The translations under genes were made by a program, and so were the position numbers. The notes beneath the pieces were generated by a model. It saw only the letters and a list, made by a program, of their open reading frames with translations. It did not search any database and was not told where the DNA came from. Shown one piece after another: positions 33,449 to 46,212 of a DNA stretch of 64,000 nucleotides. The stretch is from Lithospermum erythrorhizon (taxonomy: Eukaryota > Streptophyta > Magnoliopsida > Boraginales > Boraginaceae), in the NCBI GenBank assembly GCA_019722365.1, contig JADFUC010001680.1, forward strand, positions 62,001 to 126,000, given 5' to 3'. The first letter of the stretch is position 1; every line of letters starts with the position of its first letter.

Positions 33449-34412
33449 TTAATAAATCGATAGTTATTGGTTTCATTTTATTATGTCCATTGTGACAATA
33501 ATTGTAACAATTCATTTACTAGTTTAATGAACTAGTTTAGTGAATTAACGTTATATAAATGGAACGTTCAACCATAGTAAATTACGATTACTAGTAGGGT
33601 TCTCATGATAATACGGGATTATGTCGATTCTTTAGATCGTACATAATCGTTATAATAATAATAATAATAGTCAATTATATTATTATACGGCCGCTATTAT
33701 ACGAGTCTAGAAAAGGTCTGTAGCATCTGATGATGTTGAATTATATTTCATGAATGAAATTAAACAATGCTTGCTTAATTGCGAGTTGATTGTAATCATC
33801 GAATATTCTCAATCGAGAATTTTACAATGATAAAGTAAAATATCAATTGGATGAAATTGAATTAATTAACTTGTTAGTTTAATTAATTAAATAGTTAGTT
33901 GAGCTTATTAATAACTCGTTAGTAGTATTTTTATACTTGACTTAGTTAAGATTTAAACTGACGGCTTCGTTAACTATTAGGTTGGGCTTTAGGTCGAATA
34001 ATAGACCATTTAAGTGGGGATTGTGGGTTTCATTCATAACAAAACCAAAAACCTAAGCCCTTCCACAAGGTTTAGATCCCCTCACTCCCGTAGAAGAAAT
34101 TTGAACCTTCAAGGCAGAATTGAAATTCTTGCTTTGATTTTAACATCTAATCCCTCACACGTTCTAGCAAACTCAAGCATTGGATTCGAGCCACTCGCAT
34201 TATTGGACAGTAGAGGCATTGCCAGTCGTGGTGTTGATTGAAATTCAAGGAGGCCGTGAAAGTTTTTTTGGTGGCGTTTTCTCTTTGCATTGTAAATTCG
34301 ATTTAATATATATGTATTATAGATTTTGTAGTTCTGATTTTATGCAATTGAATGATCTGGTATGCTTTTTGTTTTAAGATTTAAACAAGTTTTGCATAGT
34401 AATTTCCATCAG
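33449..34412 (+). repeat. 5' LTR of copia element 2
   Basis: Matches 39,826-40,765; ends 'taatttccatca' just before the primer site. Contains the AT-rich inverted-repeat module at about 33,650-33,710 ('cgttataataataataat' and 'ctattatacgagtct'). The first about 20 bp are diverged, so the start is approximate. Confidence 0.75.
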
Positions 34413-34824
34413 TGGCATCAAGAGCATGTTTAACTTTGCATATTTTTTACTACATTAGATTTATGTTTCATGTGAAATAGGGTTTCGCTTTTGTTTGATT
34501 GAGGATCTCAAAGTTTTTAATGTGTTTTAAGGGTCTTCAAATAATTCTCATATTTTCTGCGTATGTATGATACAAGAACAATGTTAAAAAATTTGCATAA
34601 TTTTCTGGATCGTTTAAGTATCCCAAAATAATTTCTATTTTTCTGGAGTATTAATTGAATAATTAATTATTCAAAAATATTTTTTTTACCAAATTCTAGT
34701 TGAAATAGTTCAAAGAAAATTATGAAATGTATGTACGAATTTAGAACATTGGATGAGTTTAAAAGCCTTGAAATCGGTTTACATAAATTGAATTAAAAAC
34801 AAAAAAGCGAAAATTAAGCATTAA

Positions 34825-34915
34825 TGAAGCGCATCCGGTGTACGCAGAGACGATTCGACCACGTTGGGCCCTCACAGGCCGAAACTTCGACAACTTCGGC
34901 CGATAATCCGCGCAA
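34825..34915 (+). other. GC-rich island in the leader of copia element 2
   Basis: About 90 bp of markedly higher GC in an AT-rich leader, with 'cggcc' and 'cttcgacaacttcggccg' inverted words. Followed by a long AT-rich tract (34,915-35,150). Positionally equivalent to 13,380-13,560 of element 1. Confidence 0.45.
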
Positions 34916-35149
34916 TTATTTACATCCTTTTATATATTTATTTATTGAAGATACATGAAATGTATATCTAGTTAATAATATATATATATAAATATAATTA
35001 CTTGTAGTTTTTATCTTATTATATATATAAATAATTATTGTAATAATTATTTTGACCTGTGATATATATTAATTAATTCTTTTTAATTATATATATATTA
35101 ATTAATTGTTATGAAATGATGAACTAAGTACGTGTTATTTAATTTTCAC

Positions 35150-38100
35150 TTATTTTTCATCTTTGTCTTAGTTGGGTTAGTAAATAAAGTAATACTTGAT
35201 ATGGAGACATTATGTGTTTCTTGGAGACGACATGAGCTTGAAAGTTTTCAAAAGCTAAAGAATAAAGGCGGCGACATGGCTTTGTTGTGATAGGACCTCG
35301 TGTTAGTATTACACACTTTGTGAAAAGAGTGTTGTAATGGGTCTATATTTTTATGGTCATATCATCATCTTACAGATGTGTATTTATTTTATTTTCATGA
35401 TATTATTATTACTTGAGTATGTGATATAACATGGTAAATAATATCAAATAATATTAATCTCACAGCTAAAATTTCATGAAATATCAATGATTTTAAGTTA
35501 TTTTAACTTATCACGGTTGTTAGGCTGCTTGTGTTAGAGTGTATGAATATTAAGTGATAGGTGTAATGATGGATCATGTTGAGCGATTTCCGTGAATTGT
35601 GGAGCTTCAGGTGATGTTAGGAAGTAATAGAATTGGTTTAATTGGTTGTAACCGATAATTTCCACTTAACGTTGTGGGCTCGATGATCTGATATCGAATT
35701 AGCATACAAGGAGTATTAGTGAACCAATAGTTGTGTCGTGAGCTGATTGATTAGTTAATCTACCGTTGTGCAGATTCAAATATTGCGGTGTTGCCGTTTG
35801 GATTTCAACGCAGCGGATCTTGGATCTATTGTATATTTTGTGACATTTGAAGTCTAGTATAATATTTAAAAGGCTTTATTTGTAATATGTTAGAATATTT
35901 TTTGAGCGCACTATCTATGATTGCATATTCTCTTTTATGATTGTGCGCTAAATTTACTGTTTTATTCGCGTTAATTGGGAAAATTAAAATATAACTTCAT
36001 TATGTGAAATAAAATAAGTTAAGGAGAAACGAGGAAAGATAGGTTTGATAAAACCTCGTATCTGAATGATTTGTTATCAAAATCGCATGATAATAGATTT
36101 GTGGCGAAAGCTATCGGTATCGTGGACATATTTTTGACTCACGTGGTTTAAATCATGATTATGGGCCAAGTATAGTAGTAACGAGAACCAGGTACAAAAG
36201 AAATTGAGCTCTTGTGCTTAATGTTAGGTGAGCTACGTTGTAAAACACGCATTTTAAATCCTCCGTGAATGGTTGAAATTTCAAACTATTTTTCTTTTGA
36301 CCTATCACAGTGAAGTGGATATAAATATCTAATATGGACATGCATATTAATGTCATTCTATTCTCAGCCAAAGACATGATATTTTTGAATAACAAACAGG
36401 GTGAGTATCTTTGTGAAAAGGACTTACTTGAGGGTGGAGTTGATCTTTGCAAAGATGGCTGAGTCAGAATCCTCTGAGACTTAGTGGGAGGCGTTAATCT
36501 TGGTCTAGTTTGTGTGTGCACATACGGGTGATCGAGGATATAAGTCATTGAATGATACGTTAGAATTGATAAGAGTATGTGGAGGTTCAAAATAAATACT
36601 ATCGAAGTTACGAATTAAGTATCATCGAGCATGAGTAATGTATTATCGAGAGAATGAGACATTCACGATCTTAAAAGCGTACTTGATAAGATACGTAAGT
36701 AAATAATTGTGTTTAATGAAGTTAAAATACAATGGATGAAATCTTTCAATTTTGTATACCAAAGTAATTTTCATTCTACCTTAGATGTGTCACTAGTTGA
36801 GTGATACAAAGTAAGAATTGTGTTCAATGTAGTTGAAACTCAATGAATGAAATAAATTCACATATTGAAGGTTCTTGCACCTACCTTTGACTTAAATTTA
36901 TTCATACTCAACTATGAGACAACTCAAGAGTTATGTTTGACAAACAAACTTTAAAAGCGTCTACCAGTAGAGATTAGTATTATATCCGATGTAGACATAA
37001 TTCAACATGAACTGATATTGAGATTATGTCATCATGTACATAATTGAGAAGGAAGCTAATTATTTATTGTCATCTACTATAGAATTATAATTTATTGTAT
37101 GTATAGTATCTTAAATTTATGAAGTATAAAGGAGTGCAAAATAAATATGACTTAAGTGTATTCAAGTGGGCTCACTTAGGAACGCAAATAAATGAACAAC
37201 TCGTTTATATCAAAATATTATGTGATAATTCTGATCGTTGCTGCTAGCACGTCCTAGTAAAAGAGACATGATTTTATGAATAAATCAATACTCCAAATAG
37301 ATGACTTAAGGTGATCTTAGTAAAATAGAATTGGAATACATAGGCGAGCATATAACTCACTCTGTTACCTTACAGATGGTGATTAATCGAAGCAAAGAAA
37401 AGTATTTTTATTAAATGAACATATAGTCATAAATGAATCAAACATTTGGTTTCGACCAAGTTGAATGTATTCATTGGTTGACTATACTCATATCTATTGA
37501 AACTAATTTCACTTGTGGATTGCCACGTATTGTAGCGTGTGTGTCTAAGTGAGTGATCCAAATAATGTTCTTAAGTAATGATTAGTGATGATGGATACTT
37601 GACATTATTATTGAAAGTTCACATCTCAAACGAGAATAAGAAGGAAAACGATTATACTATCAGTATCCAAGTTGCAAACTTGAGATATAGTATAATGGAG
37701 TTAAAATCTTCATCTTGATATTTTGATTGAAATCAAACCGAGTCGAAATGAAGTTGAACATGAGTTCCTTAAAAGGTGAGTGGGAGAACAAGCGCCGCGT
37801 AATGTTTTACACATTGTACTAAATGAATTATCATACAACCTTGAAAGGTATGTCTTGAATTGATTCTTGTACATTTGTAAGACCGATTACATATATGTGA
37901 CATGTTATATTAGTCTGAAATATATCTTTAGATGATATTAGCTTATTAGCTATAATCGTCATGAAGCTTGTGAATAAATCTATGATAGATTGGAATTCTA
38001 TGATAGACAAATTCTCTTTTTTAGCCAGAAACTGACTACTGCAGTAGAGATCCGTTCCCTTAGTAAAGGACCTCGCGTGATTGAGAGTGGTTGGAATCAA

Positions 38101-39180
38101 TACGTGAGTAGTATGATTCACTTAGTATGCCGTGTCGAGGATCATGTGTTTATGCATCCACGACCATGACATAGCACAATTCTATAATAGGAATTGTGGA
38201 GATTCTCAAGGTATTCCACGCGGATTCGAATGGCTTTGTAGTAACTTTAAGAATAGAGGTAACTATAGTTACGTGACATGAGATGAGTTGTTGAGTGGCT
38301 ACAGGCTGAATGTGAGAATAGTGTCATGGGCCGATTGTCCCATATGGAACATTATTGGCAGAAAATCATTAATGGGTGAGTCACAGTATATAGGAGAGTA
38401 AATTAAAAGAACTTGAACTTCGGTATTACAACGTCACGATCAATTTGTATTGTTGGTAATGTTATTAAATATGCATTTAATAAAATAGATATGTTTTAAC
38501 ACCTTTAATGTGTTATAGAAGCACACTTAATGATAACTTCGAAAAATGGTTAAGCGCCATAAAATGCGAAATAGTTCTTATATATACAAAATGAGGTATG
38601 TCCGCATTTACACTTAAGCAGAGTGAGGGTTCGATCGAGTGTAAGTGGGTATTTGAGAAGAAGTGGACGGATAAGTAATGTCATGATTTAGGGAACAAAA
38701 TCTTATGGCGAAGGCTTAAACTCCATTTTACAAATATGAACTATATCAGAATAATCTAGTCATCGGCGATTCCATGGTTGAGGAGCCGGCGAGATGAATG
38801 TAAAGACTACTTGTAAGTAGCCATGCAGTTAAGGGCGTGATTGTAATTATTGCGCCCCAGAACTGCGTGTCGAGGACCTAAGAGATTCGTACGCGGTTAA
38901 GGGATCGCGTGTGGACTTGAAGCCCAGCGTCTCGGAGTTGATATATTCTTGCGGCCGATTAAATCAAAGTTTGATTTTCTGAGATCAAAGAAAGAAGCTG
39001 AGCGATGCAAAGTTCGGTGGGGCTAGTTCGGCTTAGTTTACGGAATAAGTTAAGCAATCGATTGAACAAGGTAATTCTTGTCTTACAATCGATTGTGCTT
39101 CACATTCTCAATCGTAATTCATTCATATAGTCATTTATTTTTAAAGTTTGTTGAAATAATAAATTTCAAGGCAGAAATCA
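35150..39180 (+). pseudogene. Heavily degraded internal coding region of copia element 2
   Basis: Almost all reading frames are lost. The clearest remnant is the start of the reverse transcriptase at about 38,545-38,665, where 'SIECKWVFEKKW' can be read ('tcgagtgtaagtgggtattt' and following), the same block as at 17,320 of element 1. The polymerase core with its YxDD motif is not found, and the distance to the 3' LTR shows a deletion of reverse transcriptase and RNase H compared with element 1. Upstream parts (35.2-38.5 kb) hold no domain I can name. The minus-strand frame at 36159-36590 (143 codons) has no recognised domain and is not called as a gene. Confidence 0.5.
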
Positions 39181-39825
39181 TTAGTTTCTAGAAGCTGACA
39201 CATGAGTGTTGACAAGAGAACCTCTTGAGTCTAGAAGCATTAAGATAGTCATTTTCTGGTCGGATGCTGATTGTTTTTGAGGAAACTAGTATTTTATGAC
39301 CGGCATGGTGATTGGCGATGATCGATTTTCTTGGATCATGAGAGCTTGTAAGTCTAATCGATCTTTTGGGTTGTCGGTTGTATAGCAGAATTTGGTTTGA
39401 CCCTTTGCAAAATCATAGAAAGATATGTATATCGTAATCTATGAATTTTATTTAGAAGCATTGAAGTTTAGCGATTCTTGAACCTCGTATATAACTATCT
39501 ATGTTATATGAGTTGTGTGTTTTGACTATGTCGAATGTGCGCATAGCGGTCGTAATATGGCGTATGTTAGGTGACACGATGAGTATAGCGATGAATGTTG
39601 ATATATTATAGGAATTTGTTCATCCTTGATACTCTGAGTAAATCTCGAACCTCTCGAGAGAATGCATTGGTTGATTATCTTCCCGGCGTTGTCGGTTTAT
39701 CGATATGTGGTTTTCTTAGTTAGAATTAAAAAGTCGTGGTGTTTTATGACCATTTCTTATGGATTCTTTTGTGACTAGAATCGAGAAAAATGAATTGTAA
39801 ATGTCGTCCAAGGACAATTGGGAGT
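39180..39825 (+). other. Extended 3' region of copia element 2
   Basis: Non-coding tail matching that of element 1: 'tatataactat' near 39,489, 'tttgactatg' at 39,531, 'tatagcgat' near 39,585 and 'gaatgttgatatatt' near 39,594. It ends in the polypurine-like tract just before 39,826. Confidence 0.55.
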
Positions 39826-40765
39826 GTTAGAAATCAATGGTGTGGTTTGTTTGTGCTCTGCGTTGCGGCAGTGTTGTAACAATTTTATTTACTAGTTTAG
39901 TGAATGTGATTTCGCCAGCGGAGCGTTCAATCATAATAATTAGAGTACTAGTCGGGTTCGTGATAATACCGGAGATTATATCAAATTATTAGATCTTTAT
40001 GCATAATTGTTATAATAATAATGGTCGATTATATTATACGGCCACTATTATCTAAACTTTAGAAGTCCTTGTAAATGTCTGATGATGTTGAATTATATTT
40101 CATGAATGAAATTAAACAATGCTTGCTAAATTGAGAGTTGATTGTAATCATTGAATATTCTCAATCGGAAATTTTACATTGATAATGTAAAATATCAATT
40201 GGATGAAATTTAATTAATTAACTTGTTAGTTTAATTAATTAAATAGTTAGTTGAGCTTATTAATAACTCGTTAGTAGTATTTTATATGACTTAATTTGAT
40301 TCATGGCTAGTCTAGGTAACTATTAGGTTGGGTTTTTAGGTCAAATAATAGACCATTTAAAAGTAGAATTTATTAGGTTTCATTTCATAACAAAACCAAA
40401 AACCTAAGCACACAATGAGTTTTAAGCGCCTCTTTCTCCACGTAGAAAGAGGCCGAGACCAGACAAGAATTGAAATTCTTGTCTTGATTTTAACATCCAA
40501 TCCCTCACACGTTCTAGCAAACTCAAGCGTTGGATTCAACCCCTCCTAGTGTGGACCAACTAGAGGCATTGCCAATTCGTGGTGCTTTCAATTTCAAAAG
40601 GAGGGTTAAAGTTGTTGGTGGCGGATTTTTGTTGCGTTGTAAGTTACGATTTAATATATATGTATTATATATTTTGTAGTTACGATTTTATATAATTTAA
40701 ATGATTACGATATGCCTTTTTTGTTTTAGATTTAAACTGAGTTTTTTGTATAGTAATTTCCATCG
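39826..40765 (+). repeat. 3' LTR of copia element 2
   Basis: Direct repeat of 33,449-34,412; begins TGTTAGAAATC and ends 'taatttccatc'. Internal differences against the 5' copy are clustered, with intervening identical blocks of 20-60 bp. Confidence 0.8.
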
Positions 40766-43700
40766 GTCAAATGTTGTTCTTTGTTCTCAACTTTATGTAC
40801 ATATGCACTTCTTTATTCAACTATTGAGGGAAGTGTCATTGTCTGAGTACATGTTCGGATTTAATAATGAGATCTTGATTCTCCAGCTTCAATAAGCTAT
40901 TAGAGATAACCATCTTTATCGCGACACCTAATTAGGCAACTTTCAAGATCACTCATCAGTGTTATAATCCAAAACGATTCTTATTCACAACTGCAGTTAC
41001 TTTCAGTTTACATGTTGTGTAGTCATTTAGTTTGTGTTAGTTGTTACTTTTTACAATTAAGTTCAAACTTTCTTTATTAGTTTACTTTAGTCAGCCCCGA
41101 GACCGGCGATAAATGCTGCTAGTTTAAGTGGTGATCACAATCTTTATTATTTTTTATTCTTTCTTAACAATGTATACAACTTTACTTGATGTATGAGGAA
41201 GTTGTATCTTTCGGAAAGATTCTTTCTTTGAGGTATTTATCTTGGATTCCTATTGGAATGCATTATCAGTATAAGCATAACTCAGCTAGTTGAGTTCATC
41301 ATAGGTCATATGATTCGGAAACATTCGAGGCGTCCGCCCGATATTTTTATATAGAAAGCTTTTGTCACGCCTTTGATTTGAGGTGGTTGTGTCGTTCTCT
41401 ATTATTAGAATGTCTTTTATATGCTAATTTACTTGTCTTTGGTATTTCCTCTTGACCTTAACGTCTGTCTTGACAATCTAATTTCATTAATGAATTCAAG
41501 CGTTTTTGAAATGTTCATTAAATTATGTACATATCAACTATTGTAGATCGGATGATCCAAATCATATTATGATTAGCGAGAATTTATCTAGTACAAAAAG
41601 AATCACATAACTTGGACAAGTGCATTTTATAGATCAAATCTTTGTAAACATGGACATTTCCATTCGATTAATCGTTGGTATTATAGTAGTTATTTATTCT
41701 TTGATAAAAAATTATATTGGAAGTAAAATATGTGATGCCAATCGTATTTGGTGTATTTAAAACTATCGAATACAAATCCAAAGTCATCATTATAGATTTG
41801 TTCATGATTCGTCCTTAAAAAGAATCACATTTTGTTAGGATTACCAATGTGTAGTATGACAAGTTTAAGTTCATCTTATGGTTTGTCGACTAGTTGACTT
41901 AGGTGGAAGTTTTTATAAGATTTTGAACCTGATTATTATGGAATACTTCCATAATGCATCCTTATGTGATGTTCCAGATGTTGATTAGTTGATTTATATA
42001 TCAGTGTGTGAGCTAGGATGAGGTGAATATGTATTACGAGCTTCATTAGGTGAATCCAGTTCATCTAATGTATGTGTATGTCTTTAACAATTTTAAAGAG
42101 TATTAAATATTTATACGAGTCGACTCTGAAATGAATTCAAAGTATTCAAAATGTTGTTAATGTATTTTAACGAGATACAATCATAAATATAGACACTTAT
42201 ATTTTAAGTTACTAGACTAGTAATGAGAGTGCTTGTATTCTCATGAATCTCGATTCCTTGATTCTAAGAAAATATGTTGCTTTTAACATTTGCTCTAAGT
42301 CCCATGAAGATTACGAAAGTTATGAATTTTAAGTATTGTTCATCTTGATCATACTATTCGAGACATATGATTCTAAGATTCCGTCTTTCACGATCTTTTG
42401 TTAATGTGATTATACTTTTGCAATTCATATTGTGTTAGAGATAAGATTTCAAGTTACTTTACTTGAATTCTTATGAGCTTGTATAATATGATAAATTCGT
42501 ATTTAGTCTAGCAACTTTATAATGGAGATATTATGTCGTTTGAAGCTTTTGCGTGGGATTAATAAAATTGAATTAATGTCCCGATAGGAATAAAAAGGAG
42601 AAACAGGGTTAGAGCATAGCGAAAATGTCATTTTTTGATCAAGGAAACTAACTAGACAATACGTATATAATGAAACGGTAGTCTAAAACAAAAGCGATAA
42701 AAAATTTGTACTCTGATTATTAAATGCATGACGCTCCGAGGTAGTGCCTTGCATCTTGTGATGTTCTACTCGACACGCATTTCGAAAAAGAGTGGCGATA
42801 TGTGATTAATATCGATTAATGTCGAAAATAATATTATAAATGCTCCCGATAGAAGTATCTCGAAGTCATAATATGATTACTCTCCAAGACTAATGCGTGA
42901 TAGTATCGCGTCTCAATTCGGTGAAAAAAGTCCTGTAGCATATTTATTTGCTCTCCTTTGAGCTCGCGCGTAATCCGTCGATATGTATTTGCCCGTCCAT
43001 CTACTTTTTAGCCCTCAAAGCGTCAGTTGAGCATAATCTTTACGTCCACTTTCGTATTTGCCATTTATGATGCTCTCATAAATCGGAAACAAAGCGAAGG
43101 CGGCTCTCGTAGGATCGTGTCTGAGACTGATTCGAGGAGAGTCCTCGGGAGATATATACCTTGAATGACATCATTCGCCAACACCACTTGGTATTGAAAT
43201 TTTAAATCTGGGAGTAGCTCGATCAGCTTAAATCATATCGGACATGTAGGAATTTTGTTCATTCGGGTTGTATCTACGAATATTTGAAGTGCTTTGAGCC
43301 ACCACTATCTGAGAAGTCGAACTTGGTGATCGAATATGTCCTTGGATTCGAGAGCAGAATCTCTCGTTGGTATCGTTCTGCAAACTTGCATTCATTATCT
43401 GGCTTAATTTGAATCTTTCAAGTGCCAATTATTCTTGCTTTAAGTGAGAGGATACCGCTTCCTTCAAGATCCACAGGATTTCCCTCTCGATACATATCCT
43501 TTGTCCTCGATTTGAAGGAATTGTTTGAGTCGTTGCGACCGCTCCAATGAAGTCATTGCAGTAGTAGGGATAATCGTATAGGCTAAAAGAGGTAAAGGGA
43601 TCATGGCGTAGGAAACCTCCATAATATTTAATGTGGAAAGTCCGTAAAGAACAACAATCTATATGTCCTTAAAATATTCTATAATGTCGAATAATAGAAT

Positions 43701-44940
43701 TACTATACTAGTGTTTACAATCTAAACACACGAGAAATATACCAAGAACTACATAACCTAAAACGAGCGAGACATATAACATTGGTTTTAAATCATATAA
43801 CAAGTGTACTTATCACATTATTAGAGCTATCATGTCATTGGGTTTACGAGAGTTCAACTTAGACTATGTGAGTGTCTGCTTATGTCAGCGGGTCCACGTT
43901 GTACATTGAAAATCATCGTAAAAGCAGGACCAAAAAAGCTTAGACTATTCAATGGGATGGCGTCGGATGTAAACATCTGCCCGTCTTTGGCGGGCCGCCT
44001 TGGTGATCGATTCCGACTTTACATTTGAGCATGACATTATTTGCTTATTAGGTGGGATTTGTTGCTGTTTATTAGCTCTTTACGACCATGTCGAAATTGT
44101 ATCAATCAAACAAGCTAAAATAATACATCTGTGAGTCTTAAGAAAAATACAACACTTTATTGGATATTATAATATAATTATTAGTTGGACATGTTTCTAA
44201 ACTATACTTTTAGTTCCATAAACTATTTTTCCTGTTGACCTATTCTTTAAGGTGGATTAATATTTTAATAATTAATTATCCCAAGTTTTTAATGTATTTC
44301 TATAAATACAAGACTAAAACACCTTAAGTAAAATATTATTTACAGGCCATATTATCTATATAATATAATAATATATCCTGAGGTATAGTATACATCAAAT
44401 AGATCATATTATAATATGCATTGATAAATAATTAATATTATATTTAAACATATATGACATGAATTAAAATGATAAAAGCCCTTGCATTAAATGTCGAACA
44501 ATAAATCAAATAGAATGAACTATTTAATTTGTCTAAGTGTAAGTCACTAGTAATCTAATTTTAGTGTTTATTTAATATCTAATATTAAAATATATTTAGC
44601 ATTGTCAAAATACTTGTTTTACCTCATGATAATTAATTACTAAAGTTATATTATAATTTGAAATAAATCATCTAATTTTGGTCTGATCCTAATTAAAATT
44701 AGATTCGAAATATTATGATTAAACCTAGTAAAATTAAAATTTAATTATTTCAGTCATTAGCTTTAGTGATTCCAAGAAACAATTAACATTTAATCCCAAT
44801 CTAATTAGAACTAATTTAATATAATTAAAATAATTGATTAAAATATTCTCATAAAAGAAACTAAATTAATTCAATTCAATTGATGTCAATAAATTAATTT
44901 TGATAGAAATCCATCAGGGTGAGTTTGGATCAAGCCAAAA
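40766..44940 (-). pseudogene. Degraded internal region of the outer copia-like element
   Basis: Between the nested element and the leader of the outer element. On the minus strand a possible gag remnant lies at about 43,000-43,700 (a frame at 43228-43428 with 'ERFKLSQIMNASLQND', and neighbouring 'LPDLKFQYQVV'), in the place where copia gag would be; identification is tentative. 44,100-44,940 is the AT-rich tract that in the related elements separates the GC island from gag. The rest has no readable domain on either strand. Confidence 0.35.
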
Positions 44941-44979
44941 ATTAATTACATTTAAATAAGTCGAATTGACGAAGAAGCA

Positions 44980-45350
44980 TTGGCTTGTGAAACAAATTGA
45001 CCCCTCCATCCCCAACGTGCAACCCCACCGTTGGACGGAATTCGGACGTCGGTCCAGCGTCCAAACATGGTTTAGGCGTCGGAGCCATGCATGAATAGAT
45101 AAAGTCTACGCGTCGTATTGACGTGGCATGGCTCACGTGGACAAGTGGCGTGGCACTTGGCGTGTCGAAACCAATCGGACGGGTCAGTGAATTACGATAC
45201 GGTCGAGTCAAAGCGAACTTGACAGGGTCAGCAGTTGACTCGGTCGAATAGTCAACTTAGTTGACTTTCGGCTAAATGGCGATAAATCGCGCGTCAATTT
45301 AGGCTTGGCGTGTGATCGATCAGTTGACTTTTATGCGATACAATTCGGAG
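44980..45350 (-). other. GC-rich leader island of the outer element
   Basis: A 370-bp GC-rich block in an AT-rich setting, rich in GTTGACT/AGTCAAC and GACGTGGC words, lying between the right LTR and the AT-rich tract. This arrangement mirrors elements 1 and 2 when read on the minus strand. The minus-strand frame 44942-45211 is judged to reflect composition. Confidence 0.45.
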
Positions 45351-45549
45351 CAAGGAATCGATGGTTTTATAGTTTCAATTAATAAAAGCGACATAAAAAG
45401 AATTAATTGAGAAAAATCCAAAACAAATCTTAAAAATCGAAATATTATTTGAAGATTTTCACATTAAAATATTATTCATCTAAAGGAATTCAAAACACCA
45501 TAAAATACAAATTAAACATGCAAAAGCGGTCCATAATTCACTTAAAATG

Positions 45550-46212
45550 TTTTCATTCTTGTTTACATAATTGTAATCACGTAACTTTGAGCTCGAGGCG
45601 GCTGTGCTGAGAGCTCTTGAAATCTACGTTTTCTTAGAGCGTTTGAAGTATAAGCCCAGGAATAAAAAGAAAAACTGTTTTCTTTCACCACAAGTCGGCT
45701 GGCCCCAGGATTGAGGGGAAAAGAGTTTTTGATTTCTTGTAAATCAAAATATCGGCATTAGTTTAATTGTGTTGAATTAATCCCAACAAATAAATGACAA
45801 CTTAGAGAGTTTTGAGAGATAAAAACTCCTCAAAAATCTTATAAATCTCCGCGCTATGAGGGCCAAACTTAAGTCATGGGATTCGATTTTCGTCTCAATG
45901 TTTCTTTTCGTGTTTAACCCGTACTCGAGAAGTTTATAATAAATTTATTATATAGTTCGGTTTCTTGTTTGTGTGTGTGCTCTTGGGACAAATTAACAGA
46001 GTAATATGTTAAGCAATGATAGCAAGTATTGTATTAATATATAGATTCTGACGGACCTAATAAGCCATCGTAACCCCAATGTGATACGTTAATCTGAAAT
46101 CTTGATTGTCTAACAATTAATATATATTGTTTCTTATGTCAATATAATTTGAATAGTGTCGGTTGTCTGTCCCCAGGTGTTAAATGGGCATTTCATGAGA
46201 TCAATTTCTCAA
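45550..46212 (-). repeat. Right LTR (5' LTR) of the outer copia-like element
   Basis: Direct repeat of 31.8-32.56 kb; on the minus strand it begins TGTTGAAATTTGAG. Contains 'gataaaaactcctc' at about 45,823 and 'taagccatcgtaacc' at about 46,060. The inner boundary is estimated and a convincing primer site is not visible. Confidence 0.65.

Larger units (their letters stand above)
33449..40765 (+). mobile_element. Ty1-copia LTR retrotransposon (element 2), nested in the outer element
   Basis: A direct repeat pair, about 33,449-34,412 and 39,826-40,765, shares long blocks (for example 'atattctcaatcg', 'gtaaaatatcaattgga', 'ttagttgagcttattaata', 'ccctcacacgttctagc'). The right copy starts TGTTAGAAATCAATGG right after a purine-rich tract (aaggacaattgggag). 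A degraded primer site (gtggcatcaagagc) follows the left LTR at 34,413-34,426. Its LTRs resemble those of element 1 in structure, so the two are related families. Internal length is about 5.4 kb, shorter than in element 1, with most of pol lost. Confidence 0.8.
31800..46212 (-). mobile_element. Outer Ty1-copia-like LTR element (minus strand), split by element 2
   Basis: A direct repeat pair, 31.8-32.56 kb and 45.55-46.21 kb, bounds this region; long blocks match (for example 'gataaaaactcctc', 'atttattatatagttcg', 'taagccatcgtaacc'). Read on the minus strand, the right copy starts TGTTGAAATTTGAG at about 46,212, the same start as the LTRs of elements 1 and 2, and is followed by a GC-rich leader island and then an AT-rich tract, as in those elements. 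The region before the left copy carries the shared 3' domain. So the element is oriented minus. A PBS-like string (ttggtatcagcgat at 32,557-32,570) next to the left LTR would argue for plus, but looks coincidental. Pol is largely gone. Interrupted by 33.45-40.77 kb. Confidence 0.6.

Noticed and set aside
36159..36590. 143-codon minus-strand frame inside copia element 2
   Set aside because: No domain, no signal or membrane pattern of note, and it lies in a decayed retroelement interior; its length can arise by chance.
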